Shown here in pieces: positions 17,835 to 25,219 of a DNA stretch of 64,000 nucleotides. Positions within the stretch are counted from its first letter, which is position 1; the number at the start of each line of letters is the position of its first letter. Origin of the DNA: Paenibacillus borealis (GTDB lineage: Bacteria; Bacillota; Bacilli; Paenibacillales; Paenibacillaceae); NCBI RefSeq assembly GCF_000758665.1, contig NZ_CP009285.1, positions 5,146,001 to 5,210,000 on the forward strand. The letters are read 5' to 3'. Below the pieces are notes generated by a model. That model ran no database searches. It was not told the origin of the DNA and saw only the letters and a program-made list of their open reading frames with translations. Both the position numbers and the translations under genes were made by a program.

Positions 17835-18794
17835 TTAAATAATGGATTCGTCACGCACAATCTTCGAGAGTGTATTGGCCGCGAACAGCAGGATAACGCT
17901 GACCACCGACTTCAGCATGCTGACCGCCGTTGCGAACGGAAAGTTGTTGGCAAAAGCGATATTGTACACGTAGAGGTCCAGTACCTCGATCGTGTCCTTG
18001 TTCATCGCATTCTGGAAGGCGAAATACTGCTCCATGCCGTTATTCACAAAGTTTCCAATCGAGAGCAGCAGCAGGACGAAGAACGTAGGAATGATGCCGG
18101 GCACCGTGATATGCCAGATTTTGCGGAACCGGCTGGCTCCATCCACCTCCGCTGCCTCATACAGCTCCTGGTCAATGCCGGCAATCGCCGCAAGGTACAG
18201 GATCGCTCCCCAGCCCAGCGACTTCCACCAGTACCAGGCGATCATCGTGATCCAGACATGGGAGCTGGAGGCCAGGAAGTTGAAGCCTTCATCCGCGAAG
18301 CCGAACTGGACCAGCAGGTGATTCACTACGCCGCTGTCCACGGAGAACAGCGAGAAGGCCAGCGCATAGACAAGAATCCAGCTGATGAAGTTCGGAATCG
18401 TGGTCAGCGTCTGCACCAGCTTGCGGTACCAGCCTGACCGGACTTCGGTCAGCAGAATCGCAAAGATCACGGGAAACACCGAGGTTACCAGCCCGAGCGA
18501 GCTCATCGCTACCGTATTCTTCAGCACCCGCAGCACCTCAGCCGTCTGCGTCGGATTAGCTACAATGGTCCTGAACCACTTCAGGCCGACAAAGGGCGTG
18601 TCCGACAGGGGAATGCCGGGAATGAAATCATAGAAGGCGTAAATCCATCCGCTTATCGGCAAATAATAGAAAATAAAAGTTACCGCCAGAAACGGAAGCG
18701 CCATGAAAAACAGCTTGTATTTGTTCTGCAGCTTCCTGCGGGGCGGCGGGACCGGCTCCACACCGGGCAGCAATTCGCCAGAGGGTACTCCCAT
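17835..18794 (-). CDS. Carbohydrate ABC transporter permease, LplB-like
   Basis: 319 residues, first gene of the operon. A short basic cytoplasmic N-terminus leads into YKLFFMALPFLAVTFIFYYLPISGWIYAFYDF, the LplB hallmark; the EAA loop reads EAAEVDGASRFRKIWHITVPGIIP. Six helices are visible. Together with the LplC-like subunit it forms the membrane channel for an oligosaccharide importer. A cre box lies 26 bp upstream of the ATG and tandem direct repeats lie about 110-145 bp upstream, so it is probably under carbon catabolite repression and YesN-type activation. Confidence 0.94.
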   Translation of the reverse strand: MGVPSGELLPGVEPVPPPRRKLQNKYKLFFMALPFLAVTFIFYYLPISGWIYAFYDFIPGIPLSDTPFVGLKWFRTIVANPTQTAEVLRVLKNTVAMSSLGLVTSVFPVIFAILLTEVRSGWYRKLVQTLTTIPNFISWILVYALAFSLFSVDSGVVNHLLVQFGFADEGFNFLASSSHVWITMIAWYWWKSLGWGAILYLAAIAGIDQELYEAAEVDGASRFRKIWHITVPGIIPTFFVLLLLSIGNFVNNGMEQYFAFQNAMNKDTIEVLDLYVYNIAFANNFPFATAVSMLKSVVSVILLFAANTLSKIVRDESII

Positions 18795-18819
18795 ATCGAA
18801 ATCTCCTATATCCAGATTT

Positions 18820-18833
18820 TGTTTACGCTTTCA
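18820..18833 (-). promoter_or_regulatory. cre box (CcpA site) upstream of the lplB-like operon
   Basis: Minus strand TGAAAGCGTAAACA matches all defined positions of TGNAARCGNWWWCA. It lies between the operon's likely promoter region and the first start codon, a position compatible with roadblock repression by CcpA. Confidence 0.75.
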
Positions 18834-18906
18834 GTCTAGCAGAAAGCCCCGCGCTATCAGGAGGGAGGAACGGTTCACGGTGCGTGACAGCGGTAGGACG
18901 CTATCG

Positions 18907-18940
18907 GACCATTTTCACAGCGCAGATGACCATTTTCACA
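18907..18940 (-). promoter_or_regulatory. Tandem direct repeats, candidate YesN-type activator site
   Basis: TGTGAAAATGGTC occurs twice on the minus strand (18928-18940 and 18907-18919), repeat starts 21 bp apart, i.e. two helical turns on the same face. AraC-type regulators with two helix-turn-helices per monomer typically bind such head-to-tail repeats upstream of the promoter they activate; the operon encodes one. Confidence 0.6.
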
Positions 18941-18949
18941 CAGCAGAAG

Positions 18950-18997
18950 CAAAAAAGGTGTTGTTTATCAGCAGCTTCCTGCCGATAAACAACACCT
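18950..18997 (-). terminator. Orphan minus-strand terminator
   Basis: A 14-bp perfect stem, AGGTGTTGTTTATC with GATAAACAACACCT, with inner GCAG/CTGC pairing, followed on the minus strand by TTTTTTG. There is no minus-strand gene in the 600 bp to its right, only the palindrome array at 19073-19251, so it may end an unannotated RNA. Confidence 0.65.
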
Positions 18998-19072
18998 GAT
19001 CTTACCTGAATAGCCCAACATCAGAACTAGAAAAGTGAGTTGATGTTGATCCAATATCGCAGCATGTAATAG

Positions 19073-19251
19073 TTGTAAAATGTGCAATTAAAAACACCGA
19101 AAAAGCTTGCTGGTATCTTATAACTGTATTCTGTACAACTAAATCTCCCGAATGGGTGAGAACGACTCTTCATATGGCAGTTTAATTGCACGAAATACAA
19201 CTAAACGGATAACCGGATGTAAATCAGATGTTTTAGTTGTACAAAGTGCAG
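19073..19251. repeat. Periodic palindrome array 1 (four YTGYA-N5-TRCAR sites)
   Basis: Four copies: 19073-19087 (TTGTAAAATGTGCAA), 19124-19138 (CTGTATTCTGTACAA), 19186-19200 (TTGCACGAAATACAA), 19237-19251 (TTGTACAAAGTGCAG). Centre spacings are 51, 62 and 51 bp. In this array the sites extend outward to AGTTGTA...TACAACTAAA. No coding potential is evident. Confidence 0.7.
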
Positions 19252-19563
19252 TTAAGCCTACCGAATATACCGTAACCAGGGTCACTGCAAAACCTCAGCA
19301 AGCGATTTACCAAAGTGTTCTCACAAGTTAAAATCTGATGTTATACTATCCGCATTGACTGCACAGCGGTTCCCCGCCACGCCCTTCACACCCGGCTTAA
19401 TCTTGAACAACCCGCCGGCCAGCGGCCAGCGCTCCAGCTCCTCCGGGCTCTTGCCTTCGCAGCGCTATTTGTACTACCCGCTGCCTGCCAATATGACATA
19501 CACCTGTCCAGTTCAGCATGGTATCCTTCATTTAGCAGAATAATATTGAATGAGGTGACCCGG
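19252..19563. other. Intergenic stretch upstream of the GyrI-like gene, possible gene remnant
   Basis: 311 bp between array 1 and the GyrI-like start. From about 19355 to 19543 the plus strand is open and GC-rich, ending in a protein-like tail (RYLYYPLPANMTYTCPVQHG), unlike the AT-rich sequence around it. It has no RBS and no recognisable family; a decayed 3' gene end is the best guess. No clear terminator or operator seen. Confidence 0.25.
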
Positions 19564-20190
19564 TTGAAAATTGAATGGAGAAAACAAGACAAGGCGCTCT
19601 ACCTGCCCGCTGCCGAACCCGCGCTGATTCAAGTGCCCGCCTATAATTATTTCATCCTGCAGGGAGAAGGCAATCCGAATGCTGCGCCTTTCGCTGAAGC
19701 CGTCGGCGTACTGTACTCCCTCTCTTATGCCATTAAGATGCTGCCCAAAAAAGGGCCTGAACCGGATGGGTATTCCGACTATACGGTTTACCCGCTGGAA
19801 GGCGTGTGGGATCTCAGCGAAGCCGGCCGTAAGAAAGCTGTCCTCGATAAAGACGAACTGGTCTACACCCTGATGATCCGGCAGCCGGACTTTGTAACCC
19901 CGGAGCTTGCCGCTGAAGTTCTGGAGAAGGTCAAGCGCAGCAAACCGCATCCGCTGCTGCACAAAGCCGCCTTCGATAGCTTCGAAGACGGCCTCAGTGT
20001 ACAAATGCTGCATATCGGCTCCTATGATGATGAGCCGCACAGCTTCGCAAGGATGGAGCAATATTGTGCGGATCAGGGGCTGCAGCGGATATCTCTTCTT
20101 CACCGCGAAATTTATATTTCAGATGCCCGCAAGGTCTCACCCGAGAAGCTCAAAACCGTGCTGCGCTTCAAGGTATTCATGAAGGATTAG
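19564..20190 (+). CDS. GyrI-like domain-containing protein
   Basis: 208 residues from TTG 19564, chosen because GAGGTG lies 6 nt upstream (a TTG at 19546 would add six residues without an RBS). The sequence KIEWRKQDKALYLPAAEPALIQVPAYNYFILQGEGNPN and the later YTVYPLEGVWDLS are typical of small-molecule-binding GyrI-like proteins in Bacillota. The SOUL/GyrI fold binds hydrophobic ligands in effector domains of multidrug regulators; a stand-alone form may bind drugs or hydrolyse cyclopropane-type compounds. It is monocistronic and convergent with the bactofilin operon; only 10 bp separate the stops. Confidence 0.85.
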   Translation: MKIEWRKQDKALYLPAAEPALIQVPAYNYFILQGEGNPNAAPFAEAVGVLYSLSYAIKMLPKKGPEPDGYSDYTVYPLEGVWDLSEAGRKKAVLDKDELVYTLMIRQPDFVTPELAAEVLEKVKRSKPHPLLHKAAFDSFEDGLSVQMLHIGSYDDEPHSFARMEQYCADQGLQRISLLHREIYISDARKVSPEKLKTVLRFKVFMKD

Positions 20191-20200
20191 TGTGGCAATT

Positions 20201-20875
20201 TCATAATTTCACCTGATTTTTCACAACAGCACTCTTATGGATTTCCAGTGTTTCGCGGTACTCTACCGTATCGATCTCGCAGCCTGCGCCGATAATAACC
20301 CTTCCGCCCCGCACAGTCTGCGCCTGCGTACTTTGCAGCTCAATCTGGTCTCCTTCAATCAGCCGGGCCTGAAAGCTCATTTTCTTGACTTGTCCGGGCT
20401 TCAGCAAGGCTCCGGTCCGGCTGCGTTTGATGGAAATGCTGCTGCCGCCGACCGCATCCGCCCGGCAGGGGCCAAACAATCCCAGTTCGAGCTTCCCCGC
20501 ATTAAGCAGACCGCTCACCTCAATAATTCCGGTCATCTGTAGCTCTTCTGCCTCGCAATCTCCGTTAACAATAATCCCGCCGGTTAGTCTGATATCTTCA
20601 ATCCGCAGCCCGCCGCCTGCTGTAAGCTGGCCTTGTCCGCGCAGGCTGTCTCCGTCGATCCGCCCCTTAACCTCACACTCTCCGGTAATCTTCATATTTT
20701 GCAGCCGCAGATTTCCGTCCACACGGATCTCTCCGGTCTGGCTGAATTTCAGGCAATCCACATCCCCGGTAAATTTACATTCTCCGGTCACTTTAACATC
20801 CTTAAAATACCCGCCAACAGAACTGGACGTCCCCAATATCTTCAGATCATTGCGCGTTATGGCATTATGCACCAT
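20201..20875 (-). CDS. bacF: Bactofilin-type polymer-forming protein (BacF/YhbF-like)
   Basis: 224 residues composed of repeating beta-helix rungs (FTGDVDCLKFSQTGEIRVDGNLRLQNMKITGECEVKGRIDGD and similar), the DUF583 bactofilin fold. Start ATG 20875 is preceded by AAGGAGGAGAAGC, which is also the 3' end of the upstream gene; the two overlap by 11 bp. In Bacillus subtilis yhbD-yhbE-yhbF form one locus and the bactofilins BacE/BacF are needed for flagellar assembly and motility. The same order and strand here support the assignment; the symbol is by synteny. No membrane segment is visible. Confidence 0.85.
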   Translation of the reverse strand: MVHNAITRNDLKILGTSSSVGGYFKDVKVTGECKFTGDVDCLKFSQTGEIRVDGNLRLQNMKITGECEVKGRIDGDSLRGQGQLTAGGGLRIEDIRLTGGIIVNGDCEAEELQMTGIIEVSGLLNAGKLELGLFGPCRADAVGGSSISIKRSRTGALLKPGQVKKMSFQARLIEGDQIELQSTQAQTVRGGRVIIGAGCEIDTVEYRETLEIHKSAVVKNQVKL

Positions 20876-21551
20876 GCTTCTCCTCCTTCTCAACACGGGC
20901 TCCGGGATGCACTGTCAGTCCTGTTCTATATTCGACCCGGCCGATGGTGCAGCCCTCCCCGATAATAACGGTGCCGCCCCGGACCACATCCGCTGCCGTG
21001 TATTCCAGATCTATATAATCGCCTTCAATGAGCTTGGCCCGCAGCTCCAGCTTGAATTTGGGAATGATCCCTCCTAGCAGCCTGCCCCAGGCTGCAGAGC
21101 CCGTTTTGCGGATAATCAGGCTTTCCACCCCGATTTCACCGGCCTCTGCCAAACCATTTAGCCCGAATTCTATCCGTCCCGCACTGAGCAGTCCACCAAT
21201 CGTAAATACCCCTTGACCGATCATCTCCTCAACCTCGCAGTTGCCTTTGAGCTTCAGCATGCCGTCCAGTTCACAGCTCTCTCCGCGCAGACTGCCATCT
21301 CCGGTCAGCACACCATTCAGCTTCATTACACCTGCCTGGAGGTCACCCTTCAGTCTGAAATTACCGTTAATCTCGATCTCTTCCGCTGCAAGATCACCGT
21401 TCATCTTCATTACGCCGTCACATTTATAGGTATGCGCGCTCAGCGCCCCGTTGATCTTGCTGACGCCGTTAATATTCACCTTGTTATACTTGCCTCCGGC
21501 GGCAGTATTGACCCCATCCATCTGCAAATCCGGCAGCTCCTTCTTCTCCAT
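20865..21551 (-). CDS. bacE: Bactofilin-type polymer-forming protein (BacE/YhbE-like)
   Basis: 228 residues with about ten short beta-helix rungs (KYNKVNINGVSKINGALSAH, YKCDGVMKMNGDLAAEEIEI, GNFRLKGDLQAGVMKLNGVL). It is clearly homologous to the downstream gene, including the tail pattern GGTVIIGEGCTIGRVEYRTGLTVHPGA, so the pair arose by duplication. It begins 15 bp after the YhbD-like gene and overlaps bacF, indicating one tightly coupled operon. Expected to polymerise with BacF into cytoplasmic filaments or foci. Confidence 0.85.
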   Translation of the reverse strand: MEKKELPDLQMDGVNTAAGGKYNKVNINGVSKINGALSAHTYKCDGVMKMNGDLAAEEIEINGNFRLKGDLQAGVMKLNGVLTGDGSLRGESCELDGMLKLKGNCEVEEMIGQGVFTIGGLLSAGRIEFGLNGLAEAGEIGVESLIIRKTGSAAWGRLLGGIIPKFKLELRAKLIEGDYIDLEYTAADVVRGGTVIIGEGCTIGRVEYRTGLTVHPGARVEKEEKHGA

Positions 21552-21565
21552 TGCCAGTCCTCCCG

Positions 21566-22198
21566 TTAGCTTATTAATCTTACTTTCAATTGTTCCGTCA
21601 GATCGGCAAGACTGAGCCTGCTGACTACCCGGACTCCTTCATCGAAGGCCAGCTCTGCCCCGGACAGCGCCATCAGATAGAAACTAACCCCCATCTTCCT
21701 TACAAAGAACAGCTCCCAGTTCCTTCCCGCAAACCCCGGCGTATGCGTTCCAAGTGTCAGATAGAGCCGGTCTGCCTCCTCCAGATTCAGTTCGCCCTTA
21801 CTCAGAAGCAAATCTACAGCGAATAAGTTCAGGATCTGTTCAAAGGTTAGCAGCATCCCTTCACTGTCCGGTCTCCCGAACCGCTCCAGGCTACTATCCG
21901 AAACAATGTTACGTTCCCTTAGCTGCGCTACTGTTAATATGACCTGATGCTGAGACAAAGGCTCTGACAGCTTTCCAGCGAGTTCATCGAGAGAAAGATC
22001 ATCTTTCTTCTGCAAAATATGCTGCACCCGCCCCAGTATCCGTTCCCTCGGAAAAAAGGTCTCTTGTCCGGTAAAGGTAGATTTGCGGATGAACCATTCC
22101 TCAGGAATCAACTGCTTCCTCTTCCAGCGGTATAACTGGCCGTATGAGATGCCGGTTTCATCCAGCAGGTCCTTCTTGGATATTAGCTCCTCTTCCAT
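21566..22198 (-). CDS. yhbD: YhbD-like regulator (DUF4004, MerR-like HTH)
   Basis: 210 residues from ATG 22198, preceded by AAGGAGTGATCGT. The N-terminus LISKKDLLDETGISYGQLYRWKRKQLIPEEWFIRKSTFTGQETFFP is a MerR-like helix-turn-helix with wing; the remainder is helical with a C-terminal domain of unknown role (GAELAFDEGVRVVSRLSLADL). It heads the bactofilin operon as in B. subtilis. A 20-bp palindrome (22220-22239) lies 21 bp upstream of the start and is a good candidate for autoregulation. Confidence 0.85.
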   Translation of the reverse strand: MEEELISKKDLLDETGISYGQLYRWKRKQLIPEEWFIRKSTFTGQETFFPRERILGRVQHILQKKDDLSLDELAGKLSEPLSQHQVILTVAQLRERNIVSDSSLERFGRPDSEGMLLTFEQILNLFAVDLLLSKGELNLEEADRLYLTLGTHTPGFAGRNWELFFVRKMGVSFYLMALSGAELAFDEGVRVVSRLSLADLTEQLKVRLIS

Positions 22199-22219
22199 AC
22201 GATCACTCCTTGCGATCAT

Positions 22220-22239
22220 CGTAACATAACACTGTTACG
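22220..22239. promoter_or_regulatory. Palindromic operator upstream of yhbD-bacEF
   Basis: CGTAAC and GTTACG arms separated by 8 bp, 21 bp before the yhbD start. MerR-type activators bind such inverted repeats overlapping the promoter spacer; binding by YhbD itself is inferred. Confidence 0.5.
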
Positions 22240-22503
22240 TTGTAAATAAACAAGCATCACTCTCGCTTTATATACTTTCTTGAATTCATACTGCGGTTCA
22301 CAATGAAATCCAGCAGACAAAGACTGACACCCCGCTCCTCCAGTTCCGAAATTCACCACCATTTTCCCTGTCAGTACAAGTTGCCGGATAATCACAGTTG
22401 AGCTGGAAGAATACGTAAATTTCAACCTTAACACTTAATTACTTATCGGCTGACTTGAGACTTCTTGGAGTCAGGAAGCACTGTAGACGTGTAGACGTAA
22501 ATG

Positions 22504-22672
22504 TTGTACGTATTGCAACTTTGATTCCTGAATAGCCGGGTGTTCGGGAGGATTGTTGTATGAAATACAACAATCCTCCCGCTAAGCCGCTTGAATCAGG
22601 AGAAATCCTGCATTTTAACAACAATGTTGGATTTGGGCCGGTATATGGAGGGGAATGTTGTATTATGTACAG
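22504..22672. repeat. Periodic palindrome array 2, with a perfect 17-bp hairpin
   Basis: Clear sites at 22504-22518 (TTGTACGTATTGCAA), 22556-22570 (TTGTATGAAATACAA) and 22658-22672 (TTGTATTATGTACAG); centres 52 and 102 bp apart. At the intermediate 51-bp phase (about 22608-22621) a copy with one base deleted is present (CTGCATTTTAACAA). The second site is the core of a perfect inverted repeat from 22545 to 22581 (17-bp arms, GAA loop). No gene is supported in this region. Confidence 0.7.
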
Positions 22673-22793
22673 GATTTTAGAAATATCCAGCTAGGAAAGG
22701 CCGCTAGGAGAAGCTATCAGCCCCCTGCCGCGGAAAACGGATAAACCGGGAAAATCCCGCAACTATAGCCGCCGCCCGGAAGTGCAATTTAGA

Positions 22794-22930
22794 CGTCATT
22801 GCGGTGAACATTTGGACTTCCGGCCGCAGCTCGCCCCCAGATTTCTTGATTATTGCCGCTGTTCGCTGTGGAAATCCGGTGACAAAGGTGAGGGCTATCG
22901 CTTCTACAGTTCCAAGTTCCCCCTCCGCTT
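22794..22930 (+). repeat. Dispersed inverted-repeat element, degenerate copy A
   Basis: Contains the left arm (TTGCGGTGAACATTTGGACT, then TCCGGCCGC), the internal CAGATTTCTTGATT, a weak apical hairpin (CCGC/GTGG), AAATCCGGTGACAAAGG and the right arm ending CCCCCTCCG. The outermost GTAAC/GTTAC ends are not conserved. It fills much of the 870-bp gap between yhbD and the secreted glycan-active gene. Confidence 0.65.
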
Positions 22931-22982
22931 CTTTCGCTTTTTGTTATTTTTTTCGTGCGTCTTATATAGTTTCTACATCATC

Positions 22983-23013
22983 AAAAAAACCAGGCAACCC
23001 ACTGGCTGCCCGG
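22983..23013 (-). terminator. Terminator of the secreted FN3-CBM56 gene
   Basis: On the minus strand CCGGGCA pairs with TGCCTGG around a 10-nt loop and is followed by seven T residues, 56 bp after the stop. Confidence 0.8.
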
Positions 23014-23068
23014 CTTCTTCTGCTTACTTCATAACACTAGCTCTATTTCTGCAGCGCGGTAACGCAGC

Positions 23069-24907
23069 TTACTGCACATAAGTGTAATGCGGCGAATCAT
23101 ACTGCGGGCCGGATTTCTCGTAGGTGAACCAATATTCAATGCTGCTGCCCGTGCTGAGTCCGCTTACGGTCTGGCGCCAGGTTCCCGAAGTAAGCGTCAT
23201 GCGGTAATTCAGCTGTGCGCCGCCGTTCACCTTATAGTGAACATCGACGTACAAGGCTGACGTGACCGGTGTGATGAAGATGCTGGCCTCAGAGGCTGAC
23301 ACCTTTGTAACGCCTGCCGTATAATCCGCTGTCACGTGATTCCCGCTGCCGCCGGAGCTGTTCGTCGTTACCGTAACGGCATTACTTGCAGCGGAGAGGT
23401 TGCCTGCGGCATCGGCCGCTTTTACCGTGAAGGTGTATGCCGTTGAAGCAGTCAGTCCGCTGACGGTTGCTGTAGTTCCGGTAACGGAAGCTGCCTGGGT
23501 GCCGCCTCGGTACACGTAATAACCGGTAACCCCGGTGTTATCCGTCGATGGCGACCAGCTTAGGCTGACCGTTGTGTCCGTTTTGCCTGTAGATGACAGA
23601 CCCGCAGGTGCCGTTGGTGCTGTAGTATCACCTGGATTGCTGCCCCCCGTCAGATACTGGCCGGTGAACGGGTTGAAACGGTGCAGCGAGAGGATCAGCC
23701 ACCCGGTGCTCGATACACAGTTCTGCTGGGCCATTACCCAGTAGCTGTTGCTTGTACCCTTGAGGGAATACGGGATTCCGCCGAGAGACGGGCCGCTGGT
23801 TCCCTGTTTTTTGATAATCTCCGTGTTGATGGCATTCGCTTTCGTTGTATTTCCCTGCATGTAGTAGGCCAGCGACATAAAAGCCGTTCCCTCCAGCCAC
23901 ACATCCGCCCCCGTATTGCCAATCTGATTGCCGTTGTCGTCATAAGCCGGGAGCACTTCATCCGTCCAGTCAAAATCATACCCGGAAAGTGTATTTCCGG
24001 CATCGTTATAGGTCAGAGTCTGCTTATAACGCGGATTGGCCAGTGTTCCCGGTGTACCGGCTGCATTCTCCACATAGGTCAGGCTTGCCCCGTAGTTGCG
24101 CGTTCCGTTCAGTCCGAGGGCGAGCACACCCCAGGGATTCACATCCAGCGGGATTTTGGGATCGATCAGGTTCGTATCATTCTTCCAGCCGCCCTTGAAG
24201 CGCTTAGCCGCATCATCCCAGACCACATTATCCAGGAAGCTCTTAACACCCGTAGCCGCAGCCGTATAGGATGCCGTTTTGCTGGAATCAACAGAAGCAT
24301 AGTACTGCAGCACGCGGTACAGATCGATATTATGCTCAGTCGAGCTCCACGGCTCATCTGAGTTGCTCCACGCGCTCCAGCCTCCGGCAATGCCGCCGTT
24401 TGCTTTGGCATAGGTCAGGCACCAGTCCAGCGCCTTCAGCGCCATCGGACGATAGCGGGTATCATTATACTGCTTCTCATAAGCCATAGCGGCCATGGCC
24501 ATCCAGGATACAGGTCCGACATGCTTGCGGATTTCTTCCCCGTAACCGTTGTTATACCAGTAGGAGTTCAGCCAATAGCCGGACGGGTCCTGAATGTCAC
24601 GCATCTTGTTCAGCACCTTCTCCGCCCGGGTCCGTTCCCCTTTGACGATGAAAGCGATGGCTGCGACGGCCTGATCATACGTGTAGACGATTTGCTTGGG
24701 ATTGTTCGGACCCCAGAAATCCTCGAAGCTGTCAACCAATCCGTCAAAAGCATATCCGGCCGTTGCATCCTGCTGCACCTGCAGCCAGGTCAGCGCCCGG
24801 TTCGACGCATCACTCACAGCATCCGCGCGGGCAATACCGGCAGCGGGCAGCGAAGCGCCCAGAATCAGCACTGCGGTCATCAGGACGAGAATCAGCTTTC
24901 TTTTCAT
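23069..24907 (-). CDS. Secreted carbohydrate-active protein with FN3 and CBM56 modules
   Basis: 612 residues. A Sec signal peptide (MKRKLILVLMTAVLILGASLPAAGIARA) has no lipobox, so the protein is released. Residues about 30-420 are helix-rich and resemble an (alpha/alpha)6-type glycan-active fold (YDQAVAAIAFIVKG; EIRKHVGPVSWMAMAAMAYEKQ; STEHNIDLYRVLQYYAS; DVWLEGTAFMSLAYYMQG). I cannot place it in a numbered hydrolase family. One fibronectin III domain (TAPTAPAGLSSTGKTDTTVSLSW) follows, then a C-terminal module (DYTAGVTKVSA...YWFTYEKSGPQYDSPHYTY) like CBM56, a beta-1,3-glucan binder. Candidate cre sites upstream suggest catabolite repression. Action on a beta-1,3-glucan is inferred from the binding module only. 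Confidence 0.8.
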   Translation of the reverse strand: MKRKLILVLMTAVLILGASLPAAGIARADAVSDASNRALTWLQVQQDATAGYAFDGLVDSFEDFWGPNNPKQIVYTYDQAVAAIAFIVKGERTRAEKVLNKMRDIQDPSGYWLNSYWYNNGYGEEIRKHVGPVSWMAMAAMAYEKQYNDTRYRPMALKALDWCLTYAKANGGIAGGWSAWSNSDEPWSSTEHNIDLYRVLQYYASVDSSKTASYTAAATGVKSFLDNVVWDDAAKRFKGGWKNDTNLIDPKIPLDVNPWGVLALGLNGTRNYGASLTYVENAAGTPGTLANPRYKQTLTYNDAGNTLSGYDFDWTDEVLPAYDDNGNQIGNTGADVWLEGTAFMSLAYYMQGNTTKANAINTEIIKKQGTSGPSLGGIPYSLKGTSNSYWVMAQQNCVSSTGWLILSLHRFNPFTGQYLTGGSNPGDTTAPTAPAGLSSTGKTDTTVSLSWSPSTDNTGVTGYYVYRGGTQAASVTGTTATVSGLTASTAYTFTVKAADAAGNLSAASNAVTVTTNSSGGSGNHVTADYTAGVTKVSASEASIFITPVTSALYVDVHYKVNGGAQLNYRMTLTSGTWRQTVSGLSTGSSIEYWFTYEKSGPQYDSPHYTYVQ

Positions 24908-24934
24908 CCATATTCCTCCTTGGTCGGTCTATTA

Positions 24935-25022
24935 CTAAAGCGTTTTCAAAGGGCTGAAAAGCGGATAAAGCGATGCCATACCATGGTATTTAACCTCATT
25001 TTCAGCTCTGATAGCGCTTTCG
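24935..25022 (-). promoter_or_regulatory. Candidate cre sites and promoter of the secreted FN3-CBM56 gene
   Basis: CGAAAGCGCTATCA (minus strand, 25009-25022) matches 13 of 14 positions of TGNAARCGNWWWCA and overlaps a TTGACG -35-like box. A weaker one at 24935-24948 (12 of 14) lies nearer the start codon. The pair suggests CcpA control; the -10 box is not clear. Confidence 0.5.
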
Positions 25023-25156
25023 TCAATCTAAAACTAGGACATTTTTACTAAATGAGGCGAAACACCTGTTCGCCCCTTTTTTCGACAAAACGAAAGTCCT
25101 GATAAGATTTCTGCGAAATTCGTTAATATGCATTTTTTGGCAGCAAGGCATGCTTA

Positions 25157-25192
25157 AAAGCCCCGGAATGTTGATTAACGCTCCGGAGCTTT
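25157..25192 (-). terminator. Terminator of the TerD-VWA gene
   Basis: AAAGCTCCGGA pairs with TCCGGGGCTTT (minus strand) with a 14-nt loop and ends in TTTTAA, 28 bp after the stop codon. Confidence 0.75.
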
Positions 25193-25219
25193 ACTCTTTA
25201 CTCTCATTCCAGCTACGCT

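Noticed and set aside
22216..22624. Two short minus-strand frames (61 and 72 codons) upstream of yhbD
   Set aside because: No RBS, no family, and they overlap operator and array sequence; treated as non-coding.
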